A stretch of 64,000 bases of DNA from positions 18,130,001-18,194,000 of the forward strand of contig NC_092671.1 in assembly GCF_964355755.1 (NCBI RefSeq). Reading direction: 5' to 3'. Position numbers and translations under genes: made by a program. The first letter of the stretch is position 1. Each line of letters opens with the position of its first letter. Positions 12,441 through 26,700 of this stretch are shown piece by piece. Below the pieces are notes generated by a model that saw nothing but the letters and a program-made list of their open reading frames with translations, did not search any database and was not told the origin of the DNA. Source of the DNA: Antedon mediterranea. Lineage: Eukaryota; Echinodermata; Crinoidea; Comatulida; Antedonidae.

Positions 12441-13250
12441 ATAAGTTGATTATATTACAATACACTATATTTACACTACATTGTATTCAAGTTTTTAAAT
12501 GTTGCAATAATTATTGATTTATTATGAAAGTTAAGAACATAAATCAGTGTTTGGGGCAATATAATGTTCTTTCGGCCTTCATTAATTTAACTACTACTTC
12601 AGAACTACAGTATTTCATTTTCCATAGAAATACAAAGCAACATGAAAATTTACCCAAAAAATTAAAATGCTTCAGATGTTTTTATTATCTTGTTAAAAGG
12701 AAGACATGCATTCTGAAGTTAAAAGTTCTTTAGGTTGGAACACAACAAGCTCTTTGCTTTAACCCTTGGCACTGCTTGTGATAAGAGTGAAAACATGTTT
12801 AATGTTTTAACTTTACTTTGATTTTAATTATGTTATTCTTTAGGCCTTGAATAGGTCATTCAGATTCCCAACAGTCTAGTACTCAGATTAGCGTACCCAT
12901 AGGAATCCTCTCTCTCCTTTACACTATATCAGGTACATGATTTGTGACTGATATTCATGTTTATCTGACAGAGGCCTACAAAGATAGTTTGTTTATTGTA
13001 TATCTGATTGTAGAGTTTTTTATTTACGTTATGTGTTAATAAATTACTTGGTGGTATACCATCTTTAAAAACCTTTATAAAGCTCAAAGCAATTACTGTA
13101 CAATAATGTCAACTGGAACCAGTCAAATGATGGCATGATGTTCTCAATAGTGAGGACTGTTAACATAACAAGTAGGTACAGTAGGCCTATATACAGGCTG
13201 GAGTTAAATATTACCGTTACGTATATGTTCTTTTTAGGATTGTGAAACAT
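12441..13250. other. AT-rich non-coding region
   Basis: Nothing recognised. Confidence 0.45.
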
Positions 13251-13490
13251 TAGGGAGGTTTCTCATCTTATGAATATGATTTTTTTAAATGGATACGTCA
13301 TACATTTGTTAAACTTTGCGATGATCTTCCTTTCATATTCGTAAAACATATTCGTGTTGGCAAAAATTGACATTCATAATCGTAAGTACAAAACGAATAT
13401 AGTTTTTGATGTATTTTATCACATTTTGCATTAAATAAAAAATGAATATTATTAAAATAGATAACATAGATAATTTATTAAAAGTAATAC
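13251..13490 (+). mobile_element. MITE family D, truncated and diverged copy
   Basis: Begins TAGGGAGGTTTCTCATCTTA and continues in parallel with 20,288-20,540, including GGATACGTCATACAT, ATATTCGTGTTG and CAAAACGAATATAGTTTTTG. It fades near 13,490 and lacks the right terminal repeat. Confidence 0.65.
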
Positions 13491-15303
13491 TAAAAATATG
13501 AGGTAATTTTCACGCAAATTTTCAGATTTGTTGTAAAAACCATACGCTGTAGGCACTTTTTGTGTTTGCCCTTTGAAAACCACACAAGCCTCATTGAAGG
13601 TGATAAAGTTAATTTAAAACAAATTAGACAGGAACTTTAATTGTCACAAGAGATCAGAGGGCATAACCTCTTGTATTGTGCAAGAAATCCCTCAGTGTAA
13701 ACTTGATTAATATTCTGAATTCATAATAATGTACTTATTATTATTTTAATTAATAATTAAACGGCATTTTGAACCATAATTGATAGTTTAACTTTGAGAG
13801 CTGAAGTGTACTTGTGATTTGACCAATGAAGAACTTGATTATAAGAAGATAATATTCAGCAGCCAATCAGAGAAGAGTTAGTGTTAGTCAATTATAACAT
13901 GGGTGATTGATTGGTCATGACCTCAGTCTGGCCAAGTGCACTCACTGTCTGCTGTTTAGTGTCCTCTCTGGACATTATATAAGTGGCCAGTTGGGTCCTG
14001 TACTTTTCCTATCTGTAGTCTATACTGGATACATGCTGATTTAATAACAATTTGTATAAGTTGTTTTTCTCACCAATAAATGTAAGTATTAAATTCCTAG
14101 TTAAATTATTTTAACATATTTTCATAGTGCATTTATTTATTATCATTGTGGAAGTTGTATCATTAATGTTGTTAATATTAACTCATGAACATTCTCCAAT
14201 TTGTGTCAATTTGCATGATTAACATGATATATGACCTTAAATAACAAATTTGTTGAGAGTTTCACACCTACTATGAGACTATTTTATAGCCTCACAGTCA
14301 TGTATCATCTTGGCACAAATCTCCAATAGCTGAGTTCTCAACTTTATAAAATCATTTAATTTGAGTATACTTGTTAAAAAAATGTCTGTAGTAAATAGAA
14401 AATGTCAGTAGTTTTTTACATATAACATCTAACAGTAATTCTATATATATGCACACATGTTTCTGAGTATGCGTCAAAATATTCAGACTTGATAGTCATG
14501 AAAACGAAAGCCCACTACTGTATACTATGTCTTAACACGTGTTATAACTCTGTTGTAATTTCTCCTTATAATATCCTACAATTGATGGGCTCAACAAATG
14601 TTGGTCTGACTGAAATTTGTATCCTTCCTAAAATTTTAAAATTATTGAGGGGTACATTAAAATTTTTTACTATTTTTTTTTAATTACAAGTAAAATGAGT
14701 AAAGTAAGTAATATTTCCATACAGTATATATTTTCTTTTCCCGTAAATCTGTAATTGGGCTGAATTGAAGGATTGCAGACATTTCCGTAGTGCTTGAGAA
14801 GTCTGCAGTACCTTAAATGGATTACCCCCTTAAATGAATAGGGGTTATATAAAGTAATACTATCAGTATAGTATGTTGTAATTGTAAATTGTAATAAAAT
14901 ACTATACTGTAGCATATACGCCTGTGTCCACAAAAATAGAGTTTTAGTTTGGATCCAGGGTTCAAATCCCACTTGATCTATTCTCACAAAAAAAATAACT
15001 GTCAGGCCTTGGCATCTTATGTATGTGTTTGTGAATGGATTGTCACCTGCTATCGGGACAATAAAACATATTGAAAACAGTCCCTATAATATTAATAAGT
15101 TTTAAATTAAAAAGTCATTTTTTAGTACTGTTATTGTTTTTCTAATAATCTAATTACATTTAAAAATGTCTACATATTTGGCTTTTTTTTCTATCTTGAG
15201 TGACTGTTGAACATGTCATCCATTAAAATTTAAGGAAATGCTCAGGGCCAGTCTTTCAATGGTGTGATGCCTGTATGGCCTATGATTCGCCAAGAACTAT
15301 AAA
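13491..15303. other. Non-coding region with a tRNA-like box B near 14,952
   Basis: AT-rich. Around 14,950-14,961 GGGTTCAAATCCC matches a pol III box B, with a possible degenerate box A about 45 bp upstream; this looks like the head of an old tRNA-derived SINE (about 14,900-15,080) and not a functional tRNA. No protein-coding exon was found. Confidence 0.4.
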
Positions 15304-15939
15304 TTAAAGCCCCCTTCCCTACGTTTTTTAGATCTAATTTAAGATCACAAACTATATTTAATGTAAAAATAATACTATATGGTCCTATTGGGATAACTTT
15401 TTTCGTCTTTAAACGGTTAAAAATGTGAAAAATAAGTCGATTCTAATAATTATAGCGGCCCGCTATAAATCCCAAAATGCATTGCGCGCGGATTGATATT
15501 TTTGTTTTTCACCTGTAATTCGCCCACTTTTCGATCGATCGTGAGGCCAAAACAAATGGAAGACTCCTAACTTTTCAGCGAAAATACCGGGTTTTCCCCA
15601 ATTTGTATCAACGGAGTCTGGCAAAAATAGAAAGACAATTAATGCAGCAAATATACAACGTCAGGCTAGGTATATAGCTAGCGTATGATGTTCGTACGTT
15701 ACCGATGTTTACCAGCTAGGCCTACAAAACTAAGCCTAGCTAGGCTAGGCCTAAGACCGTCCACGAGAGGTCGATCGCCGCGAGCTACTTAGGTAGTGCA
15801 AATTGTTTCTCACTTTTTATCATAATTTACCATAAAACGTACATTTAAGACAAGGAATGACATGGTTTATTGTTTTTAAAGTGATATATATGTATTATTT
15901 TCCAAAAAACGTCCAAAATTGCAGGGAAGGGGTCTTTAA
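15304..15939 (+). mobile_element. MITE family A, complete copy with TTAA ends
   Basis: 636 bp bounded by TTAA at both ends. The termini are imperfect inverted repeats: AGCCCCCTTCCCTACG at the left and, reading inward from the right, AGACCCCTTCCCTGCA. The left 430 bp is nearly identical to the reverse complement of 1-433; the inner right part (15,780-15,890) matches 47,728-47,850. No ORF. It contains CCCAAAATGCATTGCGCGC, which resembles a ZNF143/SBF promoter motif. The element lies about 1.8 kb upstream of the SLC4 start codon. Confidence 0.75.
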
Positions 15940-17738
15940 GTACCTCAGATCATGGAGGTATTAAACCTCCATGCTCAGATTTAAGAATTCTATGGTGCAT
16001 TTAAAATGAATTTTACTCACAAGTATCAATACTCTTTCAAAAAAAGAACTTCACAAACTTCATGTATATGAAAGGTGGAAAAACACTATTAATGTAAAAT
16101 ATGTTGTCATACTGTTCGAAGATAAAACATAAAATTAAAATTTCTTTCTATGTGTCAGTTTTATCATCTATTTGATTTAAATCTCAAGTACAAAGGTACA
16201 GGGTGCACTAGATTAGCAATTATGATATTTGCATTTGTATATGTGTACACTGAATCTTTTAAAAAGGCCCATGAAATTTTGTTTTCATAAACAATAAACA
16301 GTAAATATAATTGTACCTGTATATATTGAACAAAATTATCTTGTATTAATTTTTTCATAAACTGAATGTACACTATTAAATTACATTTTTTTTCATAAGC
16401 CTGAACTGAACCATTATTTTAACTTTTTATTTATTATTTTAGGTAAATTAATTAGTTGTTGAATAAGCCCCATAATGTCACCAAACAGTGCCATTTCTTT
16501 TACCATTAGCAATATTTATACCACCTTCAGCTGTTACCTCATTTATCTATTGACTCTTTCCTTCTTGATAATTATCGTTAATATTTTATTTTTTGGCATA
16601 TTTTATTTAATTCATTTTATATTATAAATTTTTTTGTATTAATATTGATGTCTAAATATATTAATTGGTTATTATAAATTTATTTTAGTTTTAGATCATG
16701 GGACTGCTGACTCTTGTAGTTACAGTAATCTTATTTACTTTATTAGTCCCCGACCAATTCATCTCTGTATGTTTTATTATGTTTTTTTTAAATGGAATGA
16801 AATTATTCAGTTTTTGTAGTCACTGCTTAAATAACGTTCCAGCATTGACAAATTCTGACCACTACAAAATTCTGGGAATCCAAATCAGTTTAATCTGTCC
16901 TTTAGAAATCTTTAACTATTAAATTTAAGCTGTGCATGTTTCAGCTGTCGGCTAGAATCCATGTTGGCAGTACACTCACCAATATCACAGCTAGACTTGA
17001 TCATAATCTTTATTCTATAATACTTCCCTTCTATCACATACACTATTGGCACGATTGATTGATAAAATAACAGCTTTCTGCAATAAATTCTGCATTATTA
17101 GATAGAATAAGACAAAGTACAGTTCCATAAAGCCATTCATGACTGACACTTGTAAAAATTATCAATTCAAATTTGGTTTTTATTATTTTGACCTTAAAAA
17201 ATTCAAAGTGGAAAAAAAAAATGTGATTGATAGAAAATCAATTCACTGAGACAATATAGTGGGAGTTAAATTAATTCTAGAGTTTCAGACATTTTGTTAA
17301 AGTTCAACAATTAATGCATTATGTATTCTTCTCAAATGTAATGGTAATTTTGTTCAGATTCAGTTTCCTTACTTAAACTTGACAACTATTTAATGAGCTA
17401 TTTTACAATTTAGGACATACAGGTACAGTACATGGTTTTCTGAAACAGTGATACTCATAATCTGTATTGCTGTGCATAAGAAGTTTATCATTGAAATCAT
17501 CATCAGTTCAATTATACACTATACCACTTATACAGAGTTCATAGCAGTTCTTTCATTTGTCTGTAATCTTAATTCCTTGTTACCATATATTTATTTCCAA
17601 AAATGTTATTGTTTTTTTACATAACATTTTGTTGTTACAATTTTACTAAATTGTTTGATTTTGCTACCAGAATATATGTTTGTTAGTAAAACATATATCT
17701 TTTTTTATTTTTTGCAGACCTGAACTGGCAAATGTAGT
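15940..17738. other. Region upstream of the SLC4 start codon
   Basis: A splice acceptor (TTTTTGCAG at 17,710-17,718) lies 20 bases before the SLC4 ATG, so a 5' untranslated exon must lie somewhere upstream. I could not place it or a promoter. The rest is AT-rich and featureless. Confidence 0.45.
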
Positions 17739-20700
17739 ATGGAAAATATAGCAGAAAATCAAGTTGCTACCACTAGTCCCCCTCGATGTAATGATCAGCA
17801 GAAATTAACTGTGGATATGCAGGAAGATGAATCTACTGATCAGCAATATAACAATGAGTATGTATCTCAACAAAAGAAAGAAGAGCAACCAGACAATGAG
17901 GAACAACAGGTGGAAGAGGGAGAGATGGAAGAGCTGAATGATGGACAACAAGAAGAACTTGCAACAGATTCTATGGCAATAAATCTGAAAACAAGTAAAG
18001 ATGTTGATTTAAACTTTAACAATGATTCTGTTGATTTAGACACTGGTGATCATGCAACAGAAAATGGTTTAAAAAATACAAATGTACTATTAAATCAAGA
18101 AACAGACATTTTAGATGCAAAGGAACAATTAATTGATGAAGCAATATCTTCTAATAATGTGGAAAACACAAACGATACTGTAAAGGATGATGCTACAATG
18201 GTTAGACCATTGATTGTAGTGTCACATGATGAAGTTCAACCAATTGCTGTCCCAGAAACACTTAATGATGGCAAGTTTTGCTTTTCTATTTTGTAAATTT
18301 AAAATAGTAATTTATTGGTAATATAAAAATAAAGAAATCACTTAAAATAATTTTTCTTTTATAGTTTTCTATTTTTCATAAAAGTTGTTCAATTTTAATG
18401 ACTCCCTAACATGCGTATTTCTTTTCATAAAAATCCTTTAAAACATTATTGATCCCAGATTTTAAAGCCACATTTACAAATTGTTGGTAAATGTCATGTA
18501 ACTTTAAGTATTTTAATTATGACTGCCATCAATTGTCCAATCATAGACCACAAAGATAAATAAATGCAGTATACAATTCTGGATGTTAAATGTTCAGAAT
18601 TTGAAGTGATACATTGAAGTCTAACCAAGAGATATAGAAAGTCTATTTGTATGAAACAAACTGTACTAGAAAATAATAATACCTTGCTTTATTATATTTA
18701 TATTATATAGAAACATATGATGAAAAAGAAGACATGTCAATCAATCAATTGCAGACTGATTCAGACACTTTGGATCCTTCAAAAAGTGCAACACAAATTG
18801 ATGCAATTGAAATGACCTCACTTGAAAATAGGTCATCAGGGGGCGAAAAGACAGCCAAAAAGGTGCATATCAAGACTACAATTCTAATTTTTTCATTTTA
18901 GATTAGTGTCAATCTTTTTATTTTGATGTTAAGCTCTGTCTACACTACCATATTTTGGCATATCAGGGTCGTATGACGGGTGCATACGCACACCCCCCCC
19001 CCCCCCATCCAAATTGCAAAAGGTCCACATTTTATAGGGTCTTAAAATAAATAAGTACTCAATATTATGAAAATAGTCAAAAATATATTAATCCGCACCC
19101 ACCCAAATAAAAATCCTGCGTACGACCCTGCATATCACTACCATAATTGGGCACATCACACTTTTTTTTATAGGTTTAGTTTGATTGAGTGTAGACAGAG
19201 CTTTAGAAACTATCATTATCGTTTTTCTCAAATTTGCTACATTTGCATAGAATTCTACATAGCTATAAAACAAATAAATATTCACTATATTATATTAGTA
19301 TTTCTGTAATTGTAAAAGTGTATAATCACTAATAATAAATTGTGCAAAAACAGTAAATAAAATAAAATGTTATATTGAACAAAAAAAATCTAGTTCTATA
19401 CATTATTTGATAAATAAAAGAATATGTTGGACTTTTTAGATGAACTTAAAAGAAGAGTGTCTTCAGAGAACTGAAGATAAACAGAAAGAAAATGGAAATA
19501 AACAAGAAAAAAATAAAGATGAACCAAATGAACATGAAAAAGATGAACATGAAAGAAATGAAGAATATTTAGGAACAGAAGAGGATTTGAACGTAGCACA
19601 TGAAGCTAACTCTACTGGTAGACATTACAAAAGGTTAGAGGTCAAACTTATTTATTATGCATAAACTTATGTTTTATTCAACAATATTCTGTATTCTACA
19701 TATTTTCAAATAATTTGAATAGATGTAGCTTAAGAAAGAAGTAGGCCTATATGATAAATGTAGTGCATGAAGCTAACTCTACTGGTAGACATTACAAAAG
19801 GTTAGAGGTCAAACCTATTTATTATGCATAAACTTTTGTTTTAGTCAACAATGTTCTGTACTATACATATTTTCAAGAAATACAATTATATACAGTAGAT
19901 GTAGCATAAGAAAGAAGTATACAATGAATGTATAGGATCAAAGCACTAATTCAGTGGCCTTACAATGCTGCAAATTTCAAAAGACTGTAAACCCAAAAGC
20001 CATAACACTAGGCAATTTATTTGATGGATTGATATTATGCTTTGTTTTGACTAATTGTAATGATAAATGTTTATATAATCTTGAAAGTAGGTAATGAAGA
20101 TTTCTCAAAACGATTTTAAGGATTATCGTGACTACGGTCAAATGACGTTAGACAAAATATTGATGCATTGTAATTCCTCAAGGATATATTTGATCTTGGA
20201 CAGGTCAAAGGTTATCCCGTGGGATTCACCGTATGATAAATCTATTAAAAGAAATTTTGATTAACCCTGTCATGCTACAATGCATATTAGGGAGGTTTCG
20301 CAACCTTACGAATACGATAACAAAAACGGATACGTCATACATACTTTTGAGCTGATCCCCATTTCATATTCGTAAAGCGTATTCGTGTTGACGAATATCA
20401 CCAGTCATATTCGTAACTACAAAACGAGTATAGTTTTTGATCTATCTTGCACATTTTGCAATGAATTAGGAATGATTCATGATTATAATATAATTATAGA
20501 TTTATTGAAAGTAATTTACTAAAGTAATTTATTAAAATGCCAGGTCAGTTTAGATAAATAGCAGTTTTTAAAGTCCTCACTCGCTTTGATGTTACGCTAG
20601 GCCTAGGCAGCCAAGCACCAAGCAACACGTACCTGCGCTTTGCTCAAATTTACCGCAGTCATATTTTGGACGCGCCTCAATATTTCGTTGCCATGCGAAA

Positions 20701-23700
20701 CAGATTTTTTTTATGGCTTACGAAAACGAATACGTGTGCGTGACGTTTTCGTTATCGTATTCGTAAGATTGCGAAACCTCTCTATTACTATGTTCCATAT
20801 TCCACTAATAAGAAAGTTAGGTATGTAAATTTTATAAATAGATATAAATTAGTTGAATATGGATTCTCAGCAAAAAGAAAGTTTCAAAACATAGCTTGGA
20901 TTTCTATTATATTCATATCATATAATAGGTCCTGTTTCTGCTACGAAAAAAAACCCGGTTATTACCCGTGTGAGTAAATTAACCCAAATTTCTTGTCGCC
21001 ACAAACAGGACAAATTTTCAGTAACCGGTTAAATGGCAGTCTGAAAATAATGGTTAAAAACAGCGAATCGATTTAGTGTTAGAACACATTTAAGCAACAC
21101 ATTTAATCAAGGTGGGGAGGGGGGAGGGAGAGTTTATTCAAAGCGGGCGTTTATTTGAATAAGTACTAATTTATTCCTTCATAATGATTTATTAGGATAT
21201 TTAAAATGATTGATAGAATGATGAAAATCCTACTTTGATTACAAACTCAAAAGTTTTGGTGGGACCTAAAACTGAATCTTCTTAAAATCAATTGCTTAGT
21301 TTAGTTGTTTTGTTTTCAGATTAAACTTTAAAAAAAATATGTTATTGTAGTATAAAATTAGGTATTGTTTGGTTGGATGAGAATTTCTGAAATACACTCA
21401 TAATAAATAGATTAAAACTTTATTAAATGTGGAGTTGCTACGAAAGGCCATGCTTAGAATCTACTAATCTTTTGGAAGAGTCTTCATAATTGAATTAAAC
21501 TTATTATCTGCTTTTGAAACTATGTAGTAATTCATCTATCAATCAACACAGCATGTATTAGCATTTTTTGAATGTGAAAATTCTAATGACATAAGGAAGT
21601 GTTGTGAATATATCAGGGTCAGTTAGTTCAAACTTATTACCTTCATCATAATTAGTTTTTGATCAATGTTTTTTTCCCTTTATTTTCATATGTTCAATTG
21701 AATAAAATAATCTTGGTAAGTACTGTATAAAGATCGGTAAAAGTTCACATACCTAATTGATTTATCATCTTGTTTTTATAATCTCTGTGCTGTGCTTCTT
21801 TTCTATTTTCTTTCTAAAAATCAATTGCTTTTCATATGATAATGATCCATAAATCATATTATTAAATTGTTAATGTTTTAAGGGCTCTCTCTTTTTGCTT
21901 ATAGTTCATGTTTATTTGAAGTAGGATGCTTTTGAAATTGATCTTAGGAGTATGGATGTACAGAAAGTCAGTAGAAATTGATGGATCTTTGCACAATACC
22001 GATTTCCACCTATGGAGTGAGGTTCCTTTTGCATCTTTGCTCCTACATTTTACTGCCTCATTTTGCAAATATTAAAGTTTCTTTTTAAGATGGGCATCTA
22101 TTTTTCTAAAAACTGTAGACCTAATAGGTTGTATGTTGTCATAATCCAATCCACTCAGCTTGATTTTCTTCAGAGAGATATATTATTCCTATACTTAGCT
22201 TAGCTTTCTCACTTAGGTGTATATAAATAGGTACATGGCTAGTTTTTTAGTTATCGTAATCCCAATGATCTACTTGGCTTGACATCTTTCAGCAAGATAT
22301 GCGTTACACTCAGCTTTTAGTGCTCTTCACATTAAAATTGTATAAATAGGTTTCGGCTAGCTTTTCACTTGTCAAAAAACATGGTATCAACTTGGCTTCA
22401 ATGTAAAATGGCTATTGGGTACAGTTTTCACAAGTCGGCTACATTTAATTGAAAAACATCTCTCAACTGCCTTTGACCGAGCGCCATCTGGTTTTATATC
22501 AAAAGCATCTTTACAAAACATTAAATAAATAATAATAATTTAAATCAATATTTTGACAATTAACTACACTTTATATTACAGGAACTCAAGTAGCAGTTCA
22601 TTTAACTGTGGTCACTTAAAGGGACGCAGAAGACATGGTGGTAATGGCATTTGTATTTTATCGGCTATTTAGTTTTCCAGTATAATCTTAAAATTTGATG
22701 GTTTTTTTTACAACTGTCTTAGTTGTTTTTTTTATAAATTCATACAAATTTCAACTTTCAACAAAAATGTTCAATTTATTTTTCTGATTGTGATAGTTTG
22801 TTTAATTACTTAATTTTGTTTAATGTCCCTGATCAAGTTTTGAGAGCATTAATAATTTGTTCATTAATAATAATATTAATAATTCAACATTTATTAGTTT
22901 CTATCAATGGTAAAACAATACAATAAAAAAGAATGATAATTTACCATTAGTACCATTGCATGTGTTTATATACTTTGGAAATTTGAATGTTTACAGTATG
23001 GATAGAGTTTGTTTGTAGCACAGTATTATTGATGACTTTGAAGTCAGTGACTACAATGTATGAATGTATGTATGATTTTTGCAGCAAATAAATATGGTTT
23101 GTTTGAGATTTAAAAAAAATTTAATATATGTAATTTAGAATGTCATTATTAAGTGACCAAACAATATTCGTTGTTCTACAACTCCGAAAAAAACCCCAAA
23201 TATTTACGATTTCAAATAGTTAAATTTTGTATGTATCATTCATTTTTCATGTTTATTTTTTTTTCAGGAGGAAACATTAATAGTTTAAGGAATGATACTG
23301 GACGGCGTGTCATAGAACCAGAAAATGATTCATGTAACACATCAATAGAGAAACCACATGATGTAAGACATTGCAAAGCATTTGAAATCTATAAATGTAT
23401 TGGTGCTTATCACCCTTGTGATCAAAAAACTCCTGCTCAAGTAGAATCAGCTACTGTAATCTCATAGCAAAATCAGTTTGACCACTACTAGCTTCATCAT
23501 GAGATTCTTTTGAAATCATGACATTTATTTTTATTAAAAATTACTTACTAGTATAAATAGAGTCGGAAGTAAGCTATGAAGTAGCAGTTTGTTTGTTCTT
23601 AGCCCTGGGTAGTAATGCCTGTGAAGAAGTTATTTGTATTAAGTTACTTCAACCTTGCTCAGACAATTTACTGTTAAGTCTCGTCAGGAGTAAATGTGCT

Positions 23701-26700
23701 ACTTCCGCGTACACATATAATGATATGCGCTAACAAATTAGCGTTGTATAGACGCAATACTTTAAAGCTCGCAAGAATTCACCTTGCATTAAGCATCGTG
23801 TGGACATAACTTTACCTCAAACATAAGGCCGTCTGAACATAACTACTGTCCAATAATTGTTTTGAGTTGTGATATTAAACATCAATAATCTACTTCTTGT
23901 AGTTTAGCAGCGAATATGAAACAGTACAATTGAATATGAAATTTGTAATTGATTTCAAAACAATAAAGATACTCATTCAATTGTATAAATCTAATTTTTT
24001 TTCAAAAATACATTCCAGTTATTGATAGAGCTACATCAGTTAGAATATTCTGATGGTCAAGGGATAGTTTGGAAGGAGAGGGCTAGATGGATCAAGTTTG
24101 AGGAGGACATTGAGGAAGGCTCTGATCGTTGGGGTAAACCTCATGTTGCTTCACTCACATTTCACAGTTTACTAGAGCTTAAGCGTGGACTTCAGGAAAG
24201 GGGTAAATATTATACTTACGGTATACTGTTCGTGGAATTGTAAAATATAAAAAAGCATCACTTATTTTTAAATAGATAGAACCATGCATACATAAATTTC
24301 CTTTTTCTACACAGAATATGTTATTTTGTTTTAAGTTCTGTCTACACTATCAAACTCTTTAAAAATAAAAAAGTGATGTGCCCAAATATAGTAGTGATAT
24401 GATGTCATCGTGTCCAAATATGGACACATCACATTATTTGTCATTTAAAGTTTGATAGTAAAGACAGAGCTTAAATACAGCATCTCCTGACAGTGTCAAT
24501 GACACAATAGCCATGCTGTGATAGTGGTATTCAATACATTTTTCATCATTATACTGTAGTACTGTACTGCATATTTTTAGAGAATGTGCGCCTTTTGCGA
24601 TCCTCTCTGTACACGTTGTTGCAATAATGCTTTTTATTAAATAATATCTCCTGTTGCCAAATGTTTATTTTGTTTATACAAACAAAAGTACATTATTATA
24701 CAAACAAAATAAAATATAGTACTTGAGTGAAGTACATTTTAAGTATCACAGATAATGTACAGAAAAATGTAATCATTAACTTGTTGTTTATTAGTCTTAT
24801 TTCATATAACAAATGTGTGTATAAAATAATTGATGTATTTACGTGGCTATACTCTCTCACTCTAAAAATGTATAATTTATTTACCCCTCACTTTATACAG
24901 GTTACTTGAAGTAGACAGCTTAATTCAATTAGTTTTATATCCAATAAAATAATGACTCAGTCTGCATATTACCATTTATCTTTAGTCTACTATTTTGTTT
25001 TTGTTTTTTTTATTTTTGAATAAATCATGATGATAGCTTAAATAATTACACACCAGTTTGTAGCAGTACTGTATTGAACTTGATTTTTGTTAACACTGTT
25101 GCCTAGTCTCCAGCTATATCATCTTTATGGTGTAATTGCACATTGCACGGTAATCTATTAAACCATACCCCCTTCTATTTGCCTTTGAAGTTAGAAGAAC
25201 TTATTAATATTAGGAATAAGATTATATATATATTTTTAATTTGCATTACTGAATTATATGAAAATGAATGTATATATTGTATTAAAAAAAAGTTTGTTGT
25301 ATAAGATGTAACAACCCTTTCACACTGTCAAGCAAATCTCCAGAGTTTATACACACCATACAAAATGCAGATGTCAATACCCCCATATGTTAAACTATGG
25401 AGTTTGCTATGTGGTGTGAAAGGGCTATGAAATATAAAGATGTATAACTACAATTCAAAATTTGATTGACAGCATCTGCGTACAGTATAACAATTTATAC
25501 CTAGTACATTTATTTATTTACAGGAGTCATTATGTTAGATTGCAAACTGATAGATTTGGCAGCCATATTTGAGTCTGTTGCTAAGCAACTATTCAGCACT
25601 GGTCTTGTAACATTTGATGGTAAAAAGAAGATTATCCAAATGCTCACTCATAAAGTCTCGTAAGTTAACGATTTTGGCGAATTTTTTAGTTAAACAAACC
25701 ACACAGGTCATAAACTAAAGAAATTAATAATCAAATAGTAAAAATTAAAAAATTGTGGACACACAAAAAAGATAAAAAGTTGGTTACACTAATCAGACTT
25801 TTATTATACTGTGTACTGTGTTTGTCGATTTAATGAAGAAGAAAAAAAACCAAACCTTTGTTGAATGAAGAATACAGTGCATTTGAATTATTATATATAT
25901 AATGATTTGATTGATTGATGTACAGTATAAAATCATCATGTTATCTTGGAGTTCTATCATACAGCAAGTACCATACTGCATACGAAACAAACACAATTTG
26001 TATCATTTAGTAGGCCTTTTGTGTAATCACTGCAAAATTCTGTGATAAGTATATTCTTTCCTCTTGTAGGTTGTTCAAATAAGCAATTCATATGACAATT
26101 CTGTTTAGTGTGTAATTTCTGTGTATATATGTTTGTGTTGATTTTCAGTCCTGAAACAGGTGCTGTATATTTGATATCTATGCTTAAATTAAAAAATATT
26201 CTACAACAAAACCATTTCTAGATGGTAGTTTATTTTTTAACCAGCAAAAACAGAGCTCAAGAATTGTAATACCAAGTTTTTGTATTGCTTTTTAATAAAT
26301 CAGCTATAAATCTTTTAAGCTATTTTTCTTAGTAAATGTACATGTTTTTGCCACAGTCAAATTAAGCAGATTTATTAATTACGTTTGAGCAACTGAGGCA
26401 GTTCTATTCAGTTTCATACTTTAGCTCCAGTACAGTAACATGTTAGTTTTAAAGATAAAGGTATTTAACGCAGTGAGCGTCTTTCCATTATTATTATTAT
26501 TATTTATTATCGTCCTCGAGCTTAATTGGAAAACTGAGGAAATTTGTATTAGGCCATCTATGAACCCACAGCAACCGTCAGTGCAGAAATCACAAGGACT
26601 AATAGTGTACCAAAGTTATTTAACATGCACTGTATGTACACACGTCCAACGGCTTTACGTCCCATCCAAAGGCCGGGTCAATGAGATTAAAGTGTCTTAG

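Noticed and set aside
1-15939. A single 15.7 kb Maverick/Polinton-like element with ~430-bp terminal inverted repeats
   Set aside because: No polymerase, integrase or capsid genes lie between the repeats, and the right copy is a complete 636-bp unit with its own TTAA ends, so two independent MITEs explain it.
16698-16922. Small membrane protein ORF upstream of SLC4
   Set aside because: Hydrophobic only because of T-rich composition; no homology, no splice context.
23363-23467. Continuation of SLC4 exon 5 to a stop at 23,467
   Set aside because: GAT|GTAAGA at 23,362 is a good donor and the next exon continues the protein in phase.
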